NCBI RefSeq assembly: GCF_000425065.1
Contig: NZ_AULB01000019.1
Coordinates: forward strand, 105,343 to 169,342
Direction: 5' to 3'
DNA: 64,000 bases
Origin: Actinomadura rifamycini DSM 43936
Lineage (GTDB): Bacteria > Actinomycetota > Actinomycetes > Streptosporangiales > Streptosporangiaceae
Shown here: one piece after another, positions 42,272-50,329 of the stretch
Layout of the letters: the number at the start of each line of letters is the position of its first letter
Position numbering within the stretch: the first letter of the stretch is position 1
Notes under the pieces: model-generated
The model's database searches: none
Seen by the model: the letters and a program-made list of their open reading frames with translations, nothing else
Told to the model about the DNA's origin: nothing
Program-made: the position numbers and the translations under genes

Positions 42272-43836
42272 GCGACCTTCCCTGGCTGACCGTCCTCATC
42301 GCGCTGCCGCTGGTGGGCGCCGCCGTCCTCACGGCGCTGCCGTCGAGGGACGCGCTGGTCAAGCGGTTCGCGCTCGGGGTCTCGACCGTGGTCGGGGTGC
42401 TCACCCTGGTCATGGCGGCCTCGTTCGACCCGGGCGGCGCCCGGTTCCAGTTCGAGGAGAAGTACGACTGGATCCCGTCCTTCGGGGTCCACTGGGCGGT
42501 CGGCGTCGACGGCGTGGCCCTCACGCTGATCGTGCTGTCGGTGATCCTCGTCCCGCTCGTCATGCTGGCGTCCTGGAACGAGGACGACCGCTCCGGGGGC
42601 GTCGACGTCCCCGCCAAGCGGTCCGTCAAGACGTACTTCGCGCTGCTGCTGACGCTGGAAGCGGCCATGATCGGCGTCTTCGCGGCGACCGACGTGTTCC
42701 TCTTCTACGTCTTCTTCGAGGCGATGCTCATCCCGGTGTACTTCATCATCGGGTACTTCGGCGGCGCCCAGCGCTCCTACGCGGCGGTCAAGTTCCTGCT
42801 GTACTCGCTGTTCGGCGGGCTGATCATGCTCGTCGCGGTGATCTGGCTGTACCCGCTGTCGGCGAAGCCGGAAGCCGAGGGCGGGCTCGGGCAGGGGACG
42901 TTCCTGTTCTCCGAGCTGACGCAGCTGAACATCGACCCGACCACCGCGAAGTGGCTGTTCCTCGGCTTCTTCATCGCCTTCGCGATCAAGGCGCCGATGG
43001 TGCCGGTGCACACCTGGCTGCCGGACGCCGCGCAGCAGGCCCCGGCGGGCGCGCTCGTCCTCATCGTCGGCGTCCTCGACAAGGTCGGCACGTACGGGAT
43101 GCTGCGGTTCTGCCTGGAGCTGTTCCCGGGCGCCGCCACGTGGGCCACCCCGGTGGTCCTCGGCTTCGCGGTCCTCAGCATCATCTACGGCGCGGTCCTC
43201 GCGATCGGGCAGGTCGACCTGAAGCGCCTCGTCGCCTACACCTCGGTCTCCCACTTCGGGTTCATCGTGCTCGGCATCTTCGCGATGACCTCGCAGGGGC
43301 AGTCCGGCGCCGCGCTCTACATGATCAACCACGGGTTCTCGACCGGTGCGCTGTTCCTGATCGTCGGCTTCATGATCGTCCGGCGGCGGTCGGCGCGGAT
43401 CGGCGACTACGGCGGCGTGCAGAAGGCCGCGCCCGTCCTCGCCGGGGCGTTCCTCATCGCGGGCCTGTCCGGCCTGTCGCTGCCCGGCCTGTCCACGTTC
43501 GTGTCCGAGTTCCTCGTGATCGTCGGCACGTTCAGCCGGTACGAGTGGGCCGGGGCCCTCGCCGTCAGCGGCGTCGTCCTCGCCGCGATCTACATCCTGT
43601 GGACGTACCAGCGCACCATGGGCGGCCCCAAGGCCCCGGCGGTCGAGGGGATGAAGGACCTCACCGCCCGGGAGAAGTGGGCCATCGCGCCCATCCTCGC
43701 GATCATCGTCGCGATGGGCTTCTTCCCGCAGCCGGTGCTGAACGTCATCAACCCGTCCGTCGAACAGACGCTGGTGCGGGTCGACCAGCATGACCCCGCA
43801 CCGACCAACGTCGCCGAGAACGGAGCCCGTCCATGA
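42268..43836 (+). CDS. nuoM: NADH-quinone oxidoreductase subunit M
   Basis: 522 residues, second antiporter-like subunit. FYVFFEAMLIPVYFIIGYFG has the channel glutamate. AIKAPMVPVHTWLPDAAQQA and SVSHFGFIVLGIFAMTS are family hallmarks. It starts overlapping nuoL and ends overlapping nuoN. Confidence 0.97.
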   Translation: MSDLPWLTVLIALPLVGAAVLTALPSRDALVKRFALGVSTVVGVLTLVMAASFDPGGARFQFEEKYDWIPSFGVHWAVGVDGVALTLIVLSVILVPLVMLASWNEDDRSGGVDVPAKRSVKTYFALLLTLEAAMIGVFAATDVFLFYVFFEAMLIPVYFIIGYFGGAQRSYAAVKFLLYSLFGGLIMLVAVIWLYPLSAKPEAEGGLGQGTFLFSELTQLNIDPTTAKWLFLGFFIAFAIKAPMVPVHTWLPDAAQQAPAGALVLIVGVLDKVGTYGMLRFCLELFPGAATWATPVVLGFAVLSIIYGAVLAIGQVDLKRLVAYTSVSHFGFIVLGIFAMTSQGQSGAALYMINHGFSTGALFLIVGFMIVRRRSARIGDYGGVQKAAPVLAGAFLIAGLSGLSLPGLSTFVSEFLVIVGTFSRYEWAGALAVSGVVLAAIYILWTYQRTMGGPKAPAVEGMKDLTAREKWAIAPILAIIVAMGFFPQPVLNVINPSVEQTLVRVDQHDPAPTNVAENGARP

Positions 43837-45398
43837 GCACCCTCGCGCAGGGCGCCGACATCCCGGCGCCGCACATCGAGTACGCGGAGATCGGCCCGCT
43901 GCTGATCGTCCTCGGCGTCGCCGTCCTCGGGGTGCTGGTCGAGGCGTTCGCCGGCCGCGCCTGGCGGCCCCGGCTCCAGGTCCCGCTCGCGTTCCTCGGC
44001 CTGCTCGGCGGGTTCGTCTGGACGGTCGCGCTGGCGTGGGACGGCGCCCCGCACCACGTCGTCGCCGAGGGGGCCCTCGGCGTCGACGGCACCACCCTGT
44101 TCCTGCAGGGCACCATCCTGGTGCTGGCGCTCGTCAGTCTCCTGCTGATCGCCGAGCGCGGCGGCGACCGCGCCGGCGGGGCGTTCGCCGCGCAGGCGTC
44201 CGCGCTGCCCGGCAGCGAGGCCGAGCAGCGCACGCAGTCGGCGGGCATCGTGCAGACCGAGGTCTACCCGCTGATGATGTTCGCCGTCGGCGGCATGCTG
44301 ATCTTCCCGGCGTCCAACGACCTCCTGACCATGTTCATCGGCCTGGAGGTCATGTCCCTGCCGCTGTACCTCCTGTGCGGCCTCGCCCGGCGCCGCCGCC
44401 TCCTCTCCCAGGAAGCGGCGGTCAAGTACTTCCTGCTGGGCGCGTTCTCGTCGGCGTTCTTCCTGTACGGCATCGCCCTCCTCTACGGCTACGCCGGATC
44501 GGTCACGCTCGCCGCGATCTCGCAGGAGATCAGCCGGGACGCGGGCAGCGAGACGCTCCTCCTCGCGGGCGTCGCGCTCCTCACCGTCGGGCTGCTGTTC
44601 AAGCTCGGCGGCGTCCCGTTCCACATGTGGAAGCCGGACGTCTACCAGGGCGCGCCGACCCCGATCACCGCGCTCATGGCGTCCTGCACCCTCGTCTCGG
44701 CGTTCGGCGCGATCCTCCGCGTCTACTACGTCGCGTTCGGGACCCTCGAGTGGGACTGGGAGCCCGCCATGTGGGGTGTGGCGATTCTCACCATGGTCGT
44801 CGGCGCGATCATCGCGATCACGCAGACCGACATCAAGCGGATGCTCGCCTACTCGTCCATCGCGCACGCGGGCTTCCTGCTCATGGGCGTGATCGCCACC
44901 TCGCGGGAGGGCCTGTCGGGGTCGCTGTTCTACCTGGCGGCCTACGGGTTCACCACGATCGGCGCGTTCGCCGTCGTCACGATGGTGCGGGACGCGGGCG
45001 GCGAGGCGGCCCACCTGTCCCGCTGGGCCGGGCTCGGCAAGCGCTCCCCGGTCGTCGCGGGCGTCTTCTCGCTGTTCCTCCTGGCGTTCGCCGGCATCCC
45101 GCTGACCAGCGGCTTCACCGGCAAGTTCGCGGTGTTCAAGGCGGCCGTCGAGGGCGGGGCGACGCCCCTCGTCGTCGTCGGCGTCATCGCCTCCGCGGTC
45201 GCCGCGTTCTTCTACGTCCGCGTGATCGTCGTCATGTTCTTCAGCGAGCCGGACGCCGACGGCCCCGTCGTGGTGGCCCCACCGGCCACCGCGATCGTCG
45301 TCGCGGTCGGAGTGACGGCTACTGTGGTACTCGGCGTGCTCCCGCAGCCGATTCTGGACCTCGCGGGAGATGCCACCACGCAGATGTTCGTCCGGTAG
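43833..45398 (+). CDS. nuoN: NADH-quinone oxidoreductase subunit N
   Basis: 521 residues, third antiporter-like subunit, closest to NuoK. FIGLEVMSLPLYLLCGLARR holds the channel glutamate. GVPFHMWKPDVYQGAPTPIT, MLAYSSIAHAGFLLMGVIA and FAGIPLTSGFTGKFAVFKAA are diagnostic. It is the last of the 14 nuo genes; a prenyl synthase starts 10 bases later, so the transcript probably continues. Confidence 0.97.
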   Translation: MSTLAQGADIPAPHIEYAEIGPLLIVLGVAVLGVLVEAFAGRAWRPRLQVPLAFLGLLGGFVWTVALAWDGAPHHVVAEGALGVDGTTLFLQGTILVLALVSLLLIAERGGDRAGGAFAAQASALPGSEAEQRTQSAGIVQTEVYPLMMFAVGGMLIFPASNDLLTMFIGLEVMSLPLYLLCGLARRRRLLSQEAAVKYFLLGAFSSAFFLYGIALLYGYAGSVTLAAISQEISRDAGSETLLLAGVALLTVGLLFKLGGVPFHMWKPDVYQGAPTPITALMASCTLVSAFGAILRVYYVAFGTLEWDWEPAMWGVAILTMVVGAIIAITQTDIKRMLAYSSIAHAGFLLMGVIATSREGLSGSLFYLAAYGFTTIGAFAVVTMVRDAGGEAAHLSRWAGLGKRSPVVAGVFSLFLLAFAGIPLTSGFTGKFAVFKAAVEGGATPLVVVGVIASAVAAFFYVRVIVVMFFSEPDADGPVVVAPPATAIVVAVGVTATVVLGVLPQPILDLAGDATTQMFVR

Positions 45399-45408
45399 GG
45401 AGTCTTGG

Positions 45409-46449
45409 GTGAGCAACGCCTTCGCTGAGGAGTCCGGCGGGCCGGCCGTGCAGGAGACCGGCCCGTTCGGGCTTCCCGTGGACTCGGCGCTCGCGGCCGA
45501 AAGCCGACGGTTCCTGGCCGCCGTCGAGGAACTGCTCCTCGACTCGGTCCGCAGCGACAACCCGTTGCTCAACGAGGCGTCCAAGCACCTCGTCGAGGCG
45601 GGCGGCAAGCGCTTCCGGCCCATGCTGGTGACGCTCGCCTCGCACTTCGGCGACCCGACCGCGGCCGGGCTCGTCCCGGCCGCGGTCGTCGTCGAGCTCA
45701 CCCACCTCGGCACCCTGTACCACGACGACGTCATGGACGAGGCGACCGTCCGCCGCGGCCGCCAGTCCGCGAACGTCCGCTGGGACAACACCCGAGCGAT
45801 CCTCACCGGCGACTACCTGTTCGCCCGCGCGTCCGACCTCCTCGCCGACCTCGGCACCGAGCCGGTCCGCATCCAGGCCCGCGCGTTCGCGCGCCTCGTC
45901 CGCGGCCAGATCGAGGAGACGACCGGCCCCGCCGAGGGCGCCGACCCCCTCAAGCACTACCTCCAGGTCCTCGCCGACAAGACGGCGTCCCTCATCGCGG
46001 TCTCGGGCCAGTTCGGCGCCCTGCTGTCCGGCGCCCCCGCCTCGACCGTCGACACGGTCACCTCCGCCTGCGAGAAGATCGGCATCGCCTTCCAGCTCTC
46101 GGACGACATCCTCGACATCGACTCCGAGACCGAGGAGTCCGGCAAAACCCCCGGCACCGACCTCCGCGAGGGCATCCGCACCCTCCCGATGCACCACGTC
46201 CTCGCCGGCGTCGGCTCCGGCCCCGACGACGCGCGCCTCCGCGACCTGCTCGTCCAGGACCTCACCGACGACGCCCTCCACGCCGAGGCCCTCGCCCTCC
46301 TGCGCGCCCACCCCGCGATGGACCGTGCCCGCGCCGACCTCCTCCGCGTCGCCGAGGACGCCCGCGCCGAACTGCTCACCCTCCCCGACAACCCCGCCCG
46401 CGACGCCCTCACCGCCCTCTGCGACTACGTCGTCAGCCGCACCGGCTGA
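45409..46449 (+). CDS. Polyprenyl diphosphate synthase (menaquinone side chain likely)
   Basis: 346 residues, trans-isoprenyl diphosphate synthase. First aspartate-rich motif in LGTLYHDDVMDEATVRRG, second in AFQLSDDILDIDSE, and the IPP-binding GGKRFRPMLV. Long-chain (hepta- to decaprenyl) synthases end nuo or men clusters in actinobacteria, and this gene lies 10 bases after nuoN, so it probably makes the menaquinone tail. It could also supply GGPP for the diterpene genes at 50-55 kb; the chain-length residues were not resolved. The GTG start follows TAGGGAGT. Confidence 0.9.
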   Translation: MSNAFAEESGGPAVQETGPFGLPVDSALAAESRRFLAAVEELLLDSVRSDNPLLNEASKHLVEAGGKRFRPMLVTLASHFGDPTAAGLVPAAVVVELTHLGTLYHDDVMDEATVRRGRQSANVRWDNTRAILTGDYLFARASDLLADLGTEPVRIQARAFARLVRGQIEETTGPAEGADPLKHYLQVLADKTASLIAVSGQFGALLSGAPASTVDTVTSACEKIGIAFQLSDDILDIDSETEESGKTPGTDLREGIRTLPMHHVLAGVGSGPDDARLRDLLVQDLTDDALHAEALALLRAHPAMDRARADLLRVAEDARAELLTLPDNPARDALTALCDYVVSRTG

Positions 46450-46456
46450 CGGCGTC

Positions 46457-46480
46457 CGGCCCGCGCCGGTTCGCGGGCCG
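46457..46480 (+). terminator. Terminator of the nuo/prenyl-synthase operon
   Basis: CGGCCCGCG pairs perfectly with CGCGGGCCG over a 6-base loop, 8 bases after the prenyl synthase stop. Confidence 0.65.
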
Positions 46481-46543
46481 CGGCGGCGATGGTCCGCGGT
46501 ACCGGTATCGGGGAAGGGAAGGCGGGAAACGAGGGAGGCTGCG

Positions 46544-47740
46544 GTGGCGGACAGCGGGCTGCTCCTGGGGGATGTTCTGGCGGCGGCGGAGAACGCCGCA
46601 CCGGTGGAGTCCATCGACGTGGTCGCGCGGAACCTGCGGCACCGGTTCGGCGGGACGGCGGTGTCGTTCCTGTTCGTCGACCTCGTCGGCCGGCGGCTGG
46701 TGCGCTTCATCGAGGACGCCGACCCGCACCGGGGCCAGGAGGCCGAGCAGATCTCCCTCACCGGCAGCGTCTACGACGAGGTGCTGCGCACCCAGCGGAT
46801 CGTCAAGGCGCCCGGCTGCCAGGGGCAGCGGGTGATCGCGCCGGTCACCAACCGGGGCGACACCATCGGTGTCCTGGAGCTCACCCTGCCCGAAGCGACC
46901 GACGACGTGCTGGAGCAGATCGGCGAGGCCGCGCACGCGCTCGCCTACATCGTCGTCGCCGACCGCCGCTTCACCGACCTGTACCTGTGGGGTCAGCGCA
47001 CCACCCCGGTGAGCCTGTCCGCCGAGATCCAGTACCAGCTGCTGCCCTCGTCCACCTGCTGCGAAGCCGCCGAGTTCACCCTCGCGTGCGCGCTGGTCCC
47101 GGCCGACGACATCGGCGGCGACACCTACGACTACACCCTCGGCCACGACACCCTGCACCTGTCGGTCACCGACGCCATGGGCCACGACGTCGACGCGGCC
47201 ATGCTCGCCACCCTGCTGGTCAACGCCTCCCGCCGTGCGCGGCGCGCCGGCATCCCCCTGTCCGAGCAGGCCGACCACGTGCACCGGGCCGTGCTCGACC
47301 ACGGCGGCGAAACAATCGCCACCGGCCAGCTGCTGCGCATCACCCTGGCGGGAACCAAAGCCCAGCTGGTCAACGCCGGGCATCCCCGGCCGCTGCTCCT
47401 GCGCGGCGGCCACGTCGGCGAGGTGCCCCTCGACGTCGACCTGCCGTTCGGTACTCCCGTGCCCGGCGGCTACCGGGCGCAGGACCTCGACCTGCGGCCG
47501 GGCGATCGTCTCGTGCTCTACACCGACGGCATGCAGGAGCGCCGGGCCGCGATCGTCGATCTGCCCGCCGTCATCCGCGAGACCGCCGATCAGCACCCGC
47601 GCGAGGTCGTGCGGTCGCTGACCGCCGCGGTGCACGACGCGTGCCACGGCGCCCCGGAGGACGACGCCACCGTCATGTGCCTGGACTGGCACGGCCCCCG
47701 CCCCGAAGACCTCGAGACCCTGGCCACCGCCGACACCTGA
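46544..47740 (+). CDS. GAF-SpoIIE (PP2C-type) serine phosphatase
   Basis: 398 residues. Residues about 20-155 resemble a GAF sensory domain (VSFLFVDLVGRRLVRFIED, QRVIAPVTNRGDTIGVLEL). Residues about 170-385 are a SpoIIE/RsbU PP2C phosphatase with metal-binding aspartates in VPADDIGGDTYDY, TDAMGHDVDAAMLATLLVN and LVLYTDGMQERR. Such proteins dephosphorylate anti-anti-sigma factors in partner-switching networks. No anti-sigma or STAS gene adjoins it. GTG start after GAGGGAGG. Convergent with the conservon genes. Confidence 0.9.
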   Translation: MADSGLLLGDVLAAAENAAPVESIDVVARNLRHRFGGTAVSFLFVDLVGRRLVRFIEDADPHRGQEAEQISLTGSVYDEVLRTQRIVKAPGCQGQRVIAPVTNRGDTIGVLELTLPEATDDVLEQIGEAAHALAYIVVADRRFTDLYLWGQRTTPVSLSAEIQYQLLPSSTCCEAAEFTLACALVPADDIGGDTYDYTLGHDTLHLSVTDAMGHDVDAAMLATLLVNASRRARRAGIPLSEQADHVHRAVLDHGGETIATGQLLRITLAGTKAQLVNAGHPRPLLLRGGHVGEVPLDVDLPFGTPVPGGYRAQDLDLRPGDRLVLYTDGMQERRAAIVDLPAVIRETADQHPREVVRSLTAAVHDACHGAPEDDATVMCLDWHGPRPEDLETLATADT

Positions 47741-47820
47741 CCCCCGCACCGGTAACAACGGCGGCCCGCTTCGGGGACGTCCCTCTCAGATTTGACCCGC
47801 GGGGCGCCCGGACTAAACAG

Positions 47821-48015
47821 CGGCCCGTTTCGGGGGCGTTCGTTCTTGAGGCGTTGGCGGCCTACGGCGTTGTGGGGTGGGGAAATGTCAGCGCTGGTGT
47901 GGCCCGGCGGGGTGCCCGGTGACGGCGGCGGCCCGTTTCGGGGGCGTCCGTTCCTGAGGCGTTGGCGGCCCACAGATGTGTGAGGTGGGGAAAAGTCAGC
48001 GCCGGTTGTGCCCGC
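47821..48015 (+). repeat. Two ~88-bp tandem units with a 108-bp period
   Basis: Unit 1 begins at 47821 and unit 2 at 47929. Both start CGGCCCGTTTCGGGGGCGT, continue through GAGGCGTTGGCGGCC and GGTGGGGAAA, and end GTCAGCGC-GGT-TG. A decayed third start, GCGGCCCGCTTCGGGGACGT, lies at 47761. The end of unit 2 becomes the left arm of the palindrome at 47998. The 326-base gap between the phosphatase and cvnD is filled by this repeat and the palindrome. No gene is supported here. Confidence 0.75.
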
Positions 48016-48045
48016 CGACTCGAGTCGGCGGGCACAACCGGCGCT
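47998..48045. terminator. 48-nt perfect palindrome, probable bidirectional terminator
   Basis: A perfect inverted repeat centred on CTCGAG (48019-48024), arms beginning AGCGCCGGTTGTGCCCGCC. As RNA it would form a stem of about 22 bp with a minimal loop, followed on the plus strand by TCGTTTTC. It lies between the convergent phosphatase and conservon genes. Confidence 0.7.
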
Positions 48046-48066
48046 TCGTTTTCGGTTCCGGGAGCC

Positions 48067-48666
48067 TCAGACCGGTTGTTCTTCGGTGAGGCCGCGGGCC
48101 TTCATGGCGTGCAGGACGAGGTCGATGAGGACCTCCTTGCACGAGGTGAGCTTGCGGGCGTCGCAGAGCATGACGGGAACCTTCGGGCCCAGGTTGAGGG
48201 CCATCTGGATCTCTTCGAGGTCGTACTGCTGGGCGCCCTCGAAGCAGTTGACGGCGACGATGAAGGGGGTGTTGCGGCGCTCGAAGTAGTCGACCGAGGG
48301 GAAGCAGTCGGACAGGCGGCGGGTGTCGGCGAGGACGACCGCGCCGAGCGCGCCGAGCGTGACCTCGTCCCACATGAACCAGAACCGCTGCTGCCCCGGC
48401 GTGCCGAACAGGTACAGGACGTACTCGTCCTGCATGGTGATGCGGCCGAAGTCCATCGCGACGGTCGTCGTCTGCTTGCGTTCGACGCCGGAGACGTCGT
48501 CGACGCCGATGCTCTCGTCGGTGAGGACCTCCTCCGTCCGCAGGGGGCGGGTCTCGGAGACGGTCCCGACCATCGTGGTCTTGCCGACCCCGAAGCCGCC
48601 CGCGATGACGATCTTTACCGCGGTGGGCAGCCGACGCGCGCGCACACTAGAGGGCCCGGAGACCAT
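48067..48666 (-). CDS. cvnD: Conservon small GTPase-like ATP/GTP-binding protein (CvnD type)
   Basis: 199 residues, MglA/Ras-like. Walker A in VIAGGFGVGKTTMVGTVSE; the switch region TTTVAMDFGRITM and LFGTPGQQRFWFMWDEV give the G3 motif; the base-specificity motif is weak (AVNCFEG). In Streptomyces conservons CvnD docks with CvnB and CvnC to form a membrane-associated G-protein-like complex under the CvnA sensor. It overlaps the end of cvnC by 20 bases. Its downstream neighbour is the strong palindrome. Confidence 0.93.
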   Translation of the reverse strand: MVSGPSSVRARRLPTAVKIVIAGGFGVGKTTMVGTVSETRPLRTEEVLTDESIGVDDVSGVERKQTTTVAMDFGRITMQDEYVLYLFGTPGQQRFWFMWDEVTLGALGAVVLADTRRLSDCFPSVDYFERRNTPFIVAVNCFEGAQQYDLEEIQMALNLGPKVPVMLCDARKLTSCKEVLIDLVLHAMKARGLTEEQPV

Positions 48667-49069
48667 CGATCACCGCCTTGTAGAGCCTGATGTCGTGCAT
48701 GTCCGCCTCCGGCTCGGGCTCCTGCATCATGACGTACCCCTTGTCGAGGAGGTCGCCGAGCATGACCCGGACGGTCGCGACGGGAAGGTCGAGGTGGCCG
48801 GTGAGCTCCGCCACCGACATCACCGACTGGCACAGCCGGATGATCGCGAGGTGCTCGGGGCCGAGGCCGACGGCGCCCTCGGGTTCGGGGTTGGACGCCA
48901 CCACCAGCGTGATGAGGTCGAACTTGCCGCGGGCGGGTTCCATCCGCCCGCTGGTCATCACGTACGGGCGCACCATGGGGCCCGCGCGGTCGTCGAGCGG
49001 CTCGTCTCCGGCGGGCGGCCGCGGCCCCGGCTCGTCCGGCCAGGGGTGAGGGCCTTCGGGCGGCATCAT
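48647..49069 (-). CDS. cvnC: Conservon DUF742 protein (CvnC type)
   Basis: 140 residues. A Pro-rich acidic N-terminus, then the DUF742 winged-helix core: VRPYVMTSGRMEPARGKFDL, LGPEHLAIIRLCQSVMSVAE, VRVMLGDLLDKGYVMM. The start ATG overlaps the cvnB stop by one base (TGATG) and the end overlaps cvnD by 20 bases, so B-C-D are tightly coupled. Confidence 0.93.
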   Translation of the reverse strand: MMPPEGPHPWPDEPGPRPPAGDEPLDDRAGPMVRPYVMTSGRMEPARGKFDLITLVVASNPEPEGAVGLGPEHLAIIRLCQSVMSVAELTGHLDLPVATVRVMLGDLLDKGYVMMQEPEPEADMHDIRLYKAVIDGLRAL

Positions 49070-49488
49070 CAGGACTTGTCCTCCGCGATCTCGGACCGCG
49101 ACGGCGTCGTCAGGTGGTGGCCCATGGACGTGACCAGCATCGCCATCTCGTAGGCGATCAGGCCCACGTCGGCCTCCTCGCCGGCCAGGACCGCCAGGCA
49201 CGCGCCCTTGCCGGCCACCGTGACCAGCAGGAACGCGGACTGCATCTCGATGATCGTCTGCCGGACCGGGCCGCCGCCGAAGCGCACTCCGGCGCCCTTC
49301 GCCAGGCTCTGCATGCCCGCCGCGACGGCGGCGAGGTGCTCGCCGTCGTCCTGCGTCACTCCCTCGGAGGAGGCCATGAGCAGCCCGTCGGCCGACAGGA
49401 CGACCGCGCCACGGGCGTGCGGGAGCCTGCGGACGAGGTCGTCCAGCAGCCAGCCCAGGTCGGTTGCGGACCCCGTCTTCTGCGTCAC
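49069..49488 (-). CDS. cvnB: Conservon Roadblock/LC7 protein (CvnB type)
   Basis: 139 residues, Roadblock/LC7 fold: LGWLLDDLVRRLPHARGAVV, SADGLLMASSEGVTQDD, EHLAAVAAGMQSLAKGAG and MQSAFLLVTVAGKGACLAVL. Roadblock proteins regulate the partner GTPase (CvnD). The GTG start overlaps the stop of the upstream cvnA remnant in the GTGA manner typical of intact cvnA-cvnB junctions. Confidence 0.94.
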   Translation of the reverse strand: MTQKTGSATDLGWLLDDLVRRLPHARGAVVLSADGLLMASSEGVTQDDGEHLAAVAAGMQSLAKGAGVRFGGGPVRQTIIEMQSAFLLVTVAGKGACLAVLAGEEADVGLIAYEMAMLVTSMGHHLTTPSRSEIAEDKS

Positions 49489-50135
49489 TGCTCTTCCTCG
49501 CCTTTCGCTGCTGTAGTGCCGAGGTTCGCGGCCGCGTCGTCGCGACCGCGTCGACCGCCGCGCTGGTACGCCCCCATGATCCGCTTGATCTCTTCGGGGC
49601 TGCGGCCGGGGTCTGCGTCCTCGTCCGGCTGGGGAGCGGGGGCGGCTTCGTCGGTGCGCAGGGGCTCTGCAAGGTTCGCCTGCGGCACCCGGACGGGCAG
49701 TCCGGACGGTGTGGTGGGGATGTCGGGCACGGGTGGCAGGTCCTCCGGCTCGATGGTCACGGGACGCTTCCCGTCGCCCGGTGGAACGGCGCGCGGAGAA
49801 ACCTCCGCTCGGGAGCGTGTCTCGGCCCTGAAGGCGGTCGTCGCGCGCGTCCGGGCGGGGCGGCGGTGCGCCCGTGACCGGCCGGACGCCGCGGGGCGCG
49901 GGCGCGCACCGGGGGTGCGTCCGGCGGGGGGCGCCTGCGGGGCCGCGCCGGTCGGTGCGTCGTGCCGGGGGGCGGTGCCGACGGCGGCTCGGACGGTGTC
50001 ACCGCCCGGGGACGCGCGGGACGCGCGGCGCCGGAGTGCCGTGCCCGAAGGCAACGGTGTTCCGGGCGCCTTTTTCAAGCGCGAGTCGCGGAAGCGCATT
50101 ACTATCGCCCCAACAATATGTGAATTGACCCGCAA
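49485..50135 (-). CDS. CvnA remnant: only the C-terminal tail of a conservon sensor kinase
   Basis: A frame of up to 216 residues with no membrane helix, NIT, HAMP or ATPase domain. Its last 75 residues (SGLPVRVPQANL, then RSPEEIKRIMGAYQRGGRRG) match the tail of the full sensor at 55.7 kb (NGLPVRRPQENL, DPEDVRRIFGSYQRGTQQG). In an intact conservon this tail ends a kinase of about 800 residues immediately before cvnB. Upstream the frame is Arg/Pro/Ala-rich and unlike any domain. The start is unclear: TTG at 50135, an internal ATG near 50099, or GTG at 49760. The sensor body appears deleted, leaving either a relic or a minimal docking tail. Confidence 0.7.
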   Translation of the reverse strand: MRVNSHIVGAIVMRFRDSRLKKAPGTPLPSGTALRRRASRASPGGDTVRAAVGTAPRHDAPTGAAPQAPPAGRTPGARPRPAASGRSRAHRRPARTRATTAFRAETRSRAEVSPRAVPPGDGKRPVTIEPEDLPPVPDIPTTPSGLPVRVPQANLAEPLRTDEAAPAPQPDEDADPGRSPEEIKRIMGAYQRGGRRGRDDAAANLGTTAAKGEEEQ

Positions 50136-50329
50136 CCGCTTCCGCCAGGTTCAACGGCACGGTTCGCGTGTGGTCGGTGAGTGGTGCACAGGCGACCGCC
50201 AGCCGCCGTTCCATACGGCGTAGAAGACTAGCAACATGACCATACCCCCTCAAGGTGAACCGTCAACAACGACGGCAATGTCGCATTTGAGGGGTCCGTC
50301 TTGCGTGTCGTGTTGTGTCGTAATTCACG

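Noticed and set aside
47821..48015. CRISPR-like array
   Set aside because: Only two units of about 88 bp, not short palindromic repeats with unique spacers; no cas genes.
47962..48690. Plus-strand frame opposite cvnD
   Set aside because: Shadow of the well-conserved GTPase on the minus strand, and it reads through the palindrome.
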